Below the pieces are notes generated by a model that worked only from the letters and a program-made list of their open reading frames with translations, did not search any database and was not told where the DNA came from. Below are positions 5,680-11,072 of a stretch of 11,072 nt of DNA, in pieces (position 1 is the stretch's first letter; the number at the start of each line of letters is the position of its first letter). This DNA comes from JBBTDV01 sp038042605 (GTDB lineage Bacteria > Bdellovibrionota > UBA1018): assembly GCA_964358645.1 (NCBI GenBank), contig CAYHPW010000076.1, positions 1 to 11,072 on the forward strand, read 5' to 3'. A program made the translations under genes and the position numbers.

Positions 5680-5913
5680 AGCTCTTCAAACATTTTTGGT
5701 TCTCGCCACACCAGATAATCATACACTAGCGGCACACCACTTATTTGAAAATAAACTTGAGCAAACAATCACTTGCGTCTTGATGCAGAGAGTTGACCAC
5801 ACACCAACGGAACACGGGTTATTTGGTTCAACTCTGTTTGCCCGTATTGCAAATGTATTTTTCTTTAAAAAGATATTGATTAAGACAAATAACCAGTGGT
5901 AGTTATTTAGCCC
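5680..5913 (+). promoter_or_regulatory. 234-bp leader region with a long stem-loop and regulatory palindrome
   Basis: I see no gene in this stretch; the short open frame from 5696 lacks a ribosome-binding site and protein-like composition. It contains a composite inverted repeat. AGAGTTGA (5789-5796) pairs with TCAACTCT (5828-5835), and ACCAA (5803-5807) inside it pairs with TTGGT (5823-5827), leaving a 15-nt loop and a 6-nt bulge. A half-site like that of the downstream palindrome (GGTTATTT, 5817-5824) lies in it. No T-run follows, so it is not an ordinary terminator. Confidence 0.35.
5887..5908. promoter_or_regulatory. Operator-like palindrome upstream of the MerR-like gene
   Basis: AAATAACCA (5887-5895) and TAGTTATTT (5900-5908) match at 8 of 9 positions around a 4-nt spacer. 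The site ends 5 bp before the ATG at 5914. A nearly identical palindrome lies before the XRE gene, so both are probably bound by the same regulator. Confidence 0.6.
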
Positions 5914-6408
5914 ATGTTAGAAGAAAAATACACGGCACTGGATTTAGTTAAGACAATCAACAGCTCCGTTGCAGACATTAAAGCATCAACAACTTTTTTA
6001 AATGAGTGCGCCGCCGACCCTGCATATCTTTACAACCCTCCCGTCGGGGGGCGTGGGCTTCAAAAGGTGTATAACGATTGTCACCTGTTTGAGTTCGCTC
6101 TTTTGTGTCATCTAAAAATCTATAAAGTGGAGCGTCTTCCCTCAAAAAATATTATCAAGGCATTGCGTGAGGATACTCAGTATCACAAGGCCGAGTCCTT
6201 AGATGAAATGAAAAAGCGTGTTGGAAAAATGATCTTGGTTATCAAGAATAGAAAGCACCTTCAAACTGCCAACAGCTTTGAAAGGGTAATGGAAATTCTA
6301 AAGGGCCATGTGGGGAGATTTAAAAATAAGAGCCAGCAAGACGCGTGGGGAACGGCAACAAGTGCCCTTATCTTTAATGTAGAGGAAGTTGTAAGCACTT
6401 TGTATTAG
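5914..6408 (+). CDS. MerR-like winged-helix protein of unknown function
   Basis: A 164-aa protein. Residues about 39-75 (PPVGGRGLQKVYNDCHLFEF followed by ALLCHLKI) follow the pattern seen in MerR-type winged helices, where a G-R-G-x-x-R/K-x-Y motif is followed by a helix D-x-F-x-F-A-L. The N-terminal helix (YTALDLVKTI) would be the usual first helix, but the order differs somewhat from classical MerR, so this is a tentative fold assignment. The C-terminal 75 residues are helical and basic with no effector-binding signature. There is no Shine-Dalgarno sequence before the ATG. The palindrome directly upstream occupies the place a promoter must hold, so the message may be leaderless and under repressor control. 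Its likely role is as a regulator or control protein of the element; an excisionase-like function is possible. Confidence 0.55.
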   Translation: MLEEKYTALDLVKTINSSVADIKASTTFLNECAADPAYLYNPPVGGRGLQKVYNDCHLFEFALLCHLKIYKVERLPSKNIIKALREDTQYHKAESLDEMKKRVGKMILVIKNRKHLQTANSFERVMEILKGHVGRFKNKSQQDAWGTATSALIFNVEEVVSTLY

Positions 6409-6423
6409 CTATTTTTTTAACCA

Positions 6424-6447
6424 TAAATAACCAGTAGTGGTTATTTA
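6424..6447. promoter_or_regulatory. Perfect palindrome upstream of the XRE regulator gene
   Basis: TAAATAACCA (6424-6433) and TGGTTATTTA (6438-6447) are perfect 10-bp reverse complements around GTAG. The site lies 17 bp before the ATG of a Cro/CI-type regulator, the classic position for autoregulation, and repeats the sequence of the palindrome at 5887-5908. Confidence 0.75.
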
Positions 6448-6464
6448 AACAGAAAGGGACACAC

Positions 6465-6671
6465 ATGAAGCAGCCGAAACTTAAACTTAAGCTTTTTGAG
6501 AGGGACATCAAACAGCATCAGCTTGCCCGACACCTAGACGTGACGGAGACCATTATTTCTCAATGGATCAACGGAACCAAAGATGTTCCGCCGGAGAAAC
6601 AAAAGCAGATTGCGAAAATTCTCAAGTGTGATGTCGCTGACATTTTCCAAAACGGTCAAGCACAAAAATGA
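6465..6671 (+). CDS. XRE (Cro/CI-type) helix-turn-helix regulator
   Basis: A 68-aa protein consisting almost entirely of one Cro/CI-type helix-turn-helix domain. Helix 2 and the recognition helix are HQLARHLDVTETIISQWING (residues 18-37). They are followed by the usual VPPEKQKQIAKIL helix and a C-terminal CDVADIFQ, the typical end of XRE domains. It lacks a separate dimerisation or protease domain, so it resembles small repressors of plasmids and phages. AAAGGG before the ATG is a good ribosome-binding site. The perfect palindrome 17 bp upstream is probably its own operator, and the similar one at 5887-5908 would let it control the MerR-like gene as well. Family assignment is confident; the targets are inferred from position. 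Confidence 0.85.
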   Translation: MKQPKLKLKLFERDIKQHQLARHLDVTETIISQWINGTKDVPPEKQKQIAKILKCDVADIFQNGQAQK

Positions 6672-6690
6672 ATTCCAGAAAGGGGGAAGT

Positions 6691-6939
6691 ATGCAGCGCG
6701 AACACCGCACAACTGATTTTCAACATGAAGAGTTTCAAACCATGAATACTGATCCAATTTCTTACGCACAGGTAAAAATGAAATCCATCATGAATGCGTC
6801 GGATTTTGTGAAGCTTCAAGACGAGGACAAGGATCGGCCTCTATTTCGGAAATGCCTTCTCGACAACCTAAATGATTTACGTCGGCTCATCATTGCACTG
6901 GCCTCAAGGAAAGGTTCTCGCCATGAATCCTCAAAATAA
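6691..6939 (+). CDS. Small unknown protein at the head of the primase module
   Basis: An 82-aa protein I do not recognise. It is charged, with a central stretch (SYAQVKMKSIMNASDFVKLQ) and a helical C-terminus (LLDNLNDLRRLIIALASRKG), and has no signal peptide or membrane segment. The ATG at 6691 is chosen over an upstream in-frame ATG (6583) because AAAGGGGGAAG stands just before it and the longer version would overlap the whole end of the XRE gene. It overlaps the next gene by 17 nt, so it is co-translated with the primase genes and probably serves replication of the element or its regulation. Confidence 0.6.
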   Translation: MQREHRTTDFQHEEFQTMNTDPISYAQVKMKSIMNASDFVKLQDEDKDRPLFRKCLLDNLNDLRRLIIALASRKGSRHESSK

Positions 6940-7261
6940 ATCAAAGACCAAGGGTCTTCGCAAAATTGATTTCAATGGCGTCAACCTGGCCGCTCTCTAT
7001 CGGTTGCCTGATTTGGTAGTCGATTGGCTTCCGCAAGGGCGGCGAGAGGGGCACGAATGGGTTGCATTAAATCCACATCGAAATGACCACAGATTAGGTT
7101 CTTTTAAAATTAATTTGAATACGGGGCGATGGGCTGACTTCGCTTCAGGTGATCGCGGTGGTGATCCCGTGAGCCTTTACGCCTATCTGTTTCAAGTTCG
7201 ACAGGGTGAAGCGGCAAAACGCTTGGCTCAACACCTTGGAGTTAGTCATGCTGAATTCTGA
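6923..7261 (+). CDS. Primase N-terminal (CHC2-like) domain protein, stand-alone
   Basis: A 112-aa protein corresponding to the N-terminal template-binding module of element-encoded primases. The signature blocks are WLPQGRREGHEWVALNPHRN, then RLGSFKINLNTGRWADFASG, then DRGGDPVSLYAYL, then AAKRLAQHLGV. In CHC2 primases the equivalent fold binds zinc through Cys and His residues. Here there is no cysteine at all, so zinc binding in the usual way is impossible, as in some plasmid and phage variants. The start at 6923 is chosen because AAGGAAAGG precedes it. It overlaps the preceding gene by 17 nt and the next by 14 nt. The TOPRIM part is in the next gene, in another frame, so the primase is split across two polypeptides. 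Confidence 0.75.
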   Translation: MNPQNKSKTKGLRKIDFNGVNLAALYRLPDLVVDWLPQGRREGHEWVALNPHRNDHRLGSFKINLNTGRWADFASGDRGGDPVSLYAYLFQVRQGEAAKRLAQHLGVSHAEF

Positions 7262-9671
7262 AGCTAATGGGAAGGATTGGAGGCCAACCGTCCCCGCTCC
7301 ATTCGATGCCGGGCCACCAAATTTCCACCATCCTCGCTATGGAAAACCAGTTCTTACTTGGACATACAAAGATGCTACCGGAAATACGTGGTGCCACATC
7401 AACCGGTTTACGGATAAAGAAGGTAAAAAGCAATTTTGTCCCCTTACCTATGGTGAGTACAACGGGAAAAAATCTTGGCGCTGGAAGGGATCTCCAGACG
7501 GTCGTCCTCTTTATAATCTGCTCAGCATCGCAAATCAGCCTAATAAGCCTATTATCGTTGTCGAAGGTGAGAAGGCGGCTGAAGCTGCGGGGAAACTTTT
7601 TCCAGACATGATTGCAACGACAACTATGGGCGGTGCCTTAGCGCCTCACAAAACCGATTTTGGCCCTTTGATGGGGCGAGACATCTTGATCTGGCCCGAC
7701 AATGATGGAGCCGGTCACACCTATGCCCAAGCAATTGTCCGACTCTGTAAGAAGTTGGTCCAAAAGATTTCCGTTGTCGAAATTCCGCAGAGCTTTGCAG
7801 AAGCTTGGGACCTTGCTGACCCTATACCAGACGGATTGCAGCTTTCTGACCTTCAACAGTTACTCAAGCAAGCAAAAATAGTTTTCGACATGGGTTCAGA
7901 ATCAAAAGAACCGCATAGTAAGTCATCAATCACTTTGCCCCGCCCCTTTCGACTGACAAAAAATGGAGTGGAATATGAAACGATAGACTCTGAGGGGAAT
8001 AGCGAATGGAATTTCTTGTGTTCTCCCCTCCACATCACGGCGTTCACACGCAACAAGGATGGTGAAGACTGGGGACGGCTACTCAAAATCATAGACAAAG
8101 ATGGAAAATCTCACTTGTGGGCCATGCCCATGCGAATGCTCGCAGGCGATGGCACAGTTTATCGTGAGAGATTGTTGGAGCTTGGATTACTCCTAGATTA
8201 TGGGTCAAATGCACGCCGCTACTTACACCAATACATCACCATCGCTCAGCCTAATGAAAGTGTTCTCTGTGTTAATCGCATCGGCTGGCATCAGGGAAAA
8301 GAAGGTCCAGTATTTGTCTTGCCCGATCAAACCTTTGGTGGGGAACAGATTTTACTTCAGGGCGAAGGCTTTTCAGAAAACCTATTTCAAGTCAAAGGAA
8401 GCCTTAAAGAATGGCAAGAGCACATTGGCAGATTTGCTATAGGTAATTCTCGAATTGAATTTGCCGTATCATGTGCGTTTGCTGGCCCACTTTTAGAAAT
8501 TTCCAGCAGTGAAGGCGGCGGATTTCACCTGCATGGCTACTCCAGCAAAGGAAAAACAACCACTGCTTATGTCAGCGGAAGCGTTTGCGGGGGTGGAACT
8601 GATAAGGCTTATCTAAAATCATGGCGTACCACTGCAAATGGTCTTGAAGGGACAGCCTTTGCCCATCATGACAATTTACTTTGCTTAGATGAGATCAACC
8701 AGATTTCACCTCAAGAATTAGGGGAAGCTGCTTATTTGTTGGCAAATGGCTTCGGTAAGAATCGCGCTGATCGCAATGGCCTAAGCAGAAAAAGTAAACA
8801 ATGGCAGCTCATCTTTCTTTCCAGTGGAGAAAAAGGAATTTTTGAACGAATTGCCGATGATGGGAAAAGCAAAGCTACAGCGGGCCAGCAAGTGCGAATC
8901 GCCGATATTCCTGCGGAGGCTGACCGTGGACTTGGTTTATTTGAAAACTTGCATGGATTTCCGGACGCGGAGAAATTTGCCACATATCTTCAGAAAGTCG
9001 CCAAAACCTACTACGGCACGCCACTGCGAGCATTTCTTGAAAAAATAACCTCTGAAGAGAGAGCAGACCTTGCTCAACTGATAAAAAATAATGCAAGAAC
9101 ATACGTGGATTCATTCTGTCCGAAGAACTGCGATGGACAGGTCTTGCGTGTAGCCAATCGGTTTGCATTGGTTGCCGTGGCAGGTGAGCTTGCAATCTCA
9201 TACGAAATTCTACCTTGGCCCAAGGGCACGGCAATTCACGGGGCCGCCATCTGTTTTCAAGCGTGGCTTGGTCAAAGAGGCGGCAAAGGAACTTCGGAGA
9301 AACAAGCTATGCTTCGACAAATCAAACACTTTTTTGAATTACATGGTGAGAGTCGTTTTTCACCCCTTCATCCTAAAGAAAATGGTGAACTTACGAATGG
9401 TGAAAAACCAACAATCAATCGAGCGGGATACAAAAAAGAAGGCCCCGATGGAATCGAATATTTTGTTTTACCGGAAGTGTTTCGGTCAGAACTCTGCAAG
9501 GGTTTTGATTCCAAGCTCGTTGCAAAACTACTGGCTGAGCGTGGCCTAATCCACACCTACGAGAACGCCGACAGATACACCACCAAGCATAGATTTCCTG
9601 ACAACAGAAATAACCCCACCGACGCTTATCAATTCAAGTCCAACATTCTTTCAGAGGAGGCGTTTCAATGA
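7248..9671 (+). CDS. TOPRIM-DUF927 primase-helicase of a mobile element
   Basis: An 807-aa replication protein. Residues about 94-190 form a TOPRIM domain with the VVEGEK motif (Glu106) and an acidic DND (Asp151, Asp153), expected to bind metal for primer synthesis. Residues about 230-610 match the DUF927 superfamily of helicase-like ATPases. It has a Walker A GYSSKGKTT (residues 430-438, Lys436), a Walker B LLCLDEIN (Asp481, Glu482), and the family blocks LIFLSSGEKG and GQQVRIADIPAEADRG with Arg550. The C-terminal 200 residues are a helical region that may bind DNA or partners. The start at 7248 has GGAG 9 nt upstream and overlaps the previous gene by 14 nt; a GTG at 7206 would add residues that overlap it more. 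Together with the preceding protein it would prime and unwind the element's replication origin. Confidence 0.85.
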   Translation: MLNSEANGKDWRPTVPAPFDAGPPNFHHPRYGKPVLTWTYKDATGNTWCHINRFTDKEGKKQFCPLTYGEYNGKKSWRWKGSPDGRPLYNLLSIANQPNKPIIVVEGEKAAEAAGKLFPDMIATTTMGGALAPHKTDFGPLMGRDILIWPDNDGAGHTYAQAIVRLCKKLVQKISVVEIPQSFAEAWDLADPIPDGLQLSDLQQLLKQAKIVFDMGSESKEPHSKSSITLPRPFRLTKNGVEYETIDSEGNSEWNFLCSPLHITAFTRNKDGEDWGRLLKIIDKDGKSHLWAMPMRMLAGDGTVYRERLLELGLLLDYGSNARRYLHQYITIAQPNESVLCVNRIGWHQGKEGPVFVLPDQTFGGEQILLQGEGFSENLFQVKGSLKEWQEHIGRFAIGNSRIEFAVSCAFAGPLLEISSSEGGGFHLHGYSSKGKTTTAYVSGSVCGGGTDKAYLKSWRTTANGLEGTAFAHHDNLLCLDEINQISPQELGEAAYLLANGFGKNRADRNGLSRKSKQWQLIFLSSGEKGIFERIADDGKSKATAGQQVRIADIPAEADRGLGLFENLHGFPDAEKFATYLQKVAKTYYGTPLRAFLEKITSEERADLAQLIKNNARTYVDSFCPKNCDGQVLRVANRFALVAVAGELAISYEILPWPKGTAIHGAAICFQAWLGQRGGKGTSEKQAMLRQIKHFFELHGESRFSPLHPKENGELTNGEKPTINRAGYKKEGPDGIEYFVLPEVFRSELCKGFDSKLVAKLLAERGLIHTYENADRYTTKHRFPDNRNNPTDAYQFKSNILSEEAFQ

Positions 9672-10225
9672 AGGAGGCTCTTCAAAAATGGTGTACCGAC
9701 TTTGAAGAGGCTTGCCGCTCTCTAAAAACCGCCGGGAACAACGGGAACGACGTGAACAACTTTAAAAAGAGATCTGAAAATCAGCAGTTAGTTCAGACAG
9801 GTTTGTTCCCGAACAGCGAAAATGATGGCCGAATCAGATGCAAAGGCTCAAGAGGGCAGCTCACCCCTTTGGTTTGTAAGATTATTTCAGAAAATCGAGA
9901 TGGCTTGATCCATCACCTCAAAATCGACATCCAGTTTAGTTTTGAATTTAACGAATCTCTCCAAGAGCTGTGCCGCTATTACAACGAAAAAATCAAACAC
10001 AGCGATGGCAATATGATGGATTTTATCGCCACAAAAAATTCAAAACTTTATCAGGAAATTAATATTCTCGACGACGAACTAAATCAGATTTGGCTTGAAG
10101 CCCGTCTTCAAAACGCCACAATCCAAGAGTTCATGGAAAGTCTTGAGCAATGGGAGACGTTGCACAAGATCGCAATTAATTTTTATTCCTCGGAATTTAA
10201 ACCTCACGCCGTTTTTTTTGAGTGA
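9668..10225 (+). CDS. Unknown protein translationally coupled to the primase-helicase
   Basis: A 185-aa protein of unknown family. The start overlaps the stop of the primase-helicase in an ATGA arrangement, with GAGGAGG 7 nt upstream, so the two are made together. It has a helical N-terminus (residues 1-20), a low-complexity, Asn-rich linker (AGNNGNDVNNFKKRSENQQ, 22-40) and a mostly helical acidic C-terminal half (about 85-180). No catalytic or metal-binding motif is visible. Small variable genes with Asn- and Gly-rich linkers often follow DUF927 primases, so an accessory role in replication is likely but unproven. Confidence 0.6.
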   Translation: MKEALQKWCTDFEEACRSLKTAGNNGNDVNNFKKRSENQQLVQTGLFPNSENDGRIRCKGSRGQLTPLVCKIISENRDGLIHHLKIDIQFSFEFNESLQELCRYYNEKIKHSDGNMMDFIATKNSKLYQEINILDDELNQIWLEARLQNATIQEFMESLEQWETLHKIAINFYSSEFKPHAVFFE

Positions 10226-10240
10226 GCAGGAAAGGCAAGG

Positions 10241-10258
10241 GCTTCTCTTCGGAGAAGC
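10241..10258. other. Stable UUCG-tetraloop hairpin
   Basis: GCTTCTC (10241-10247) pairs perfectly with GAGAAGC (10252-10258) around TTCG, forming the exceptionally stable cUUCGg tetraloop in RNA. It lies 16 nt after the stop of the preceding gene. No T-run follows, so it is more likely to protect or separate the transcript of the primase module than to terminate it on its own. Confidence 0.6.
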
Positions 10259-10324
10259 AAATGAAGGGTCGGCCAGGGGCAATCATGCCAATTAGGAATC
10301 TGACAAGAAAGGGGTCGCTTATGG

Positions 10325-10506
10325 TTGGGTAAATATAAAATTACTACAGAAAATTGGGGTGATTGCCCTTCAGAACAAAAGCAGATAAAAAACGTGCTTT
10401 GGCGAAATTATTGGCGAGCTTGATATTGAATCCAAGCTCAGAGAAAAAAGACAGTGAGGAAATAAAAAATGGTGAACCAAATAAAAATCAGGAGGGAGCA
10501 AAATAG
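10325..10506 (+). pseudogene. Small gene split between two frames at A AAA AAC (decayed or frameshifted)
   Basis: One frame from a TTG at 10325 encodes LGKYKITTENWGDCPSEQKQ and continues to 10393; it ends at TGA 10421 after a Trp-rich, non-protein-like tail. The -1 frame is open from 10363 to TAG at 10504 and continues as RALAKLLASLILNPSSEKKD plus an acidic tail. The two join exactly at the heptamer A AAA AAC (10387-10393), giving a 60-aa protein. AAAGGGG (10308-10314) stands before an ATG at 10321 that reads into a stop after three codons, so a one-base change there is also possible. The simplest view is a small protein gene carrying one or two indels; programmed -1 frameshifting is the alternative. 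I do not recognise the protein. Confidence 0.4.
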
Positions 10507-11072
10507 TCCGCGACGAATAATGACCTATGCGCGGACCAGCCTTGAAGAAAACGCAAACGTCCCTGGTGGAACTCTCGAATCTCAGGAATATCGAATGAAA
10601 AAATTGATTGAATTGAAAAATTAGATCAACCCAAATTGGGGAATTCATGTTCGACATTATGAAGATGCCAAGAGCGGCAAAGACCTGAATCGCCCTGAAT
10701 TGAAAAGATGCTTGGCGGACCTGGAGGCTGGCCTTGCTGACACGCTTGTGATTCCCGATCTTGCGAGATTGAGCCGCAGCATCCGTGATTTTCTCCATAT
10801 CCAAGAAAAACTTGTTTCTTTGGACGTCAACCTCGTTTGTCTCAATCCCGAAATCGACTTTGGTTCCGCTTTTGGTGAAACCTTCGCAAAGCTGATTGTT
10901 ATTTTGGCTGAATTTGAACGTAAATTGATTGCAGAAAGAATGCTTGCCAATCTTCGCGCCCGCGCCGAGCAAGGTCTATTTAATGGCGGTTCATACCCCC
11001 TTGGGCTTGGCCCCAATCCGCAAGACCGTGGTAGGCCCGTGGTTGTTGCCGAAGAATCTGAAATCGCCAATG
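10469..11072 (+). pseudogene. Large serine recombinase with in-frame TAG after codon 51 (3' end outside window)
   Basis: The frame is that of a serine site-specific recombinase, which cuts DNA through a serine nucleophile. The N-terminus holds YARTS with Ser24 as nucleophile and Arg22, followed by TLESQEYRMK. After the stop TAG (10622-10624) the same frame continues with HYEDAKSGKDLNRPELKR, then the DLARLSRS motif, then the E helix (LIVILAEFERKLIAERMLAN), and enters the recombinase domain (YPLGLG) at the right edge. Without the stop it would be read throughout. The start has AGGA about 8 nt upstream of the ATG. The stop, sitting between the nucleophile and the rest of the domain, would inactivate the protein unless it is read through, or unless the base is a sequencing error. 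The gene overlaps the end of the small frameshifted gene. Confidence 0.75.

Noticed and set aside
5696..5902. 68-aa open frame in the leader
   Set aside because: No ribosome-binding site, composition not protein-like, and it runs into the operator palindrome.
10370..10972. 200-aa open frame on the minus strand
   Set aside because: It is antisense to the serine recombinase, whose motifs on the plus strand are unmistakable; composition is Phe/Ser-rich and has no ribosome-binding site.
10657..11070. 137-aa open frame on the minus strand
   Set aside because: Also antisense to the recombinase, Ser/Arg-rich, a shadow of its codon pattern.

Overview
The window looks like accessory DNA, an integrative element or a mosaic of several, in a Gram-negative bacterium of moderate to low GC. 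Two gene products have Sec-type signal peptides and so presumably act in the periplasm or outside the cell. The style (short overlapping genes, serine recombinases, a TOPRIM-DUF927 primase-helicase) fits elements I associate with Bdellovibrio-like and other deltaproteobacterial lineages, but no marker fixes the taxon. No rRNA, tRNA, CRISPR array or complete insertion sequence is visible.

Left part (1-1100): the C-terminal end of a serine-recombinase-like protein runs off the left edge. It converges, with overlapping stop codons, on a minus-strand toxin-antitoxin operon. The toxin is TumE-like and is followed by a winged-helix antitoxin. The promoter carries a near-perfect 12-bp palindrome that is a good autoregulatory operator.

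Secreted pair (1100-3330): a cluster of TTGGACATT-type half-sites and a strong promoter precede a 542-aa exported protein with the His and Cys motifs of a caspase/legumain-like (clan CD) cysteine peptidase. A small exported protein overlaps its 3' end by 41 nt. This is the best candidate here for an undescribed two-component system. From 3330 to 3696 there is no gene, but there is a dense set of direct and inverted repeats beside the integrase, a candidate attachment or arm-site region.

Element core (3697-10225): a minus-strand tyrosine recombinase with all catalytic residues is divergent from a plus-strand series. The series encodes a ribbon-helix-helix protein, a helix-turn-helix protein with some resemblance to small terminase subunits, a MerR-like protein and an XRE (Cro/CI-type) regulator. 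A tightly overlapping module follows: a small unknown protein, a CHC2-like primase N-terminal domain, a TOPRIM-DUF927 primase-helicase and an unknown 185-aa protein. Matching palindromes lie immediately upstream of the MerR-like and XRE genes, suggesting that the XRE protein controls both.

Right part (10226-11072): this stretch shows decay or unusual decoding. There is a small gene split across two frames at an A AAA AAC heptamer. A large serine recombinase follows with a clear catalytic N-terminus but an in-frame TAG after codon 51; it continues off the right edge.
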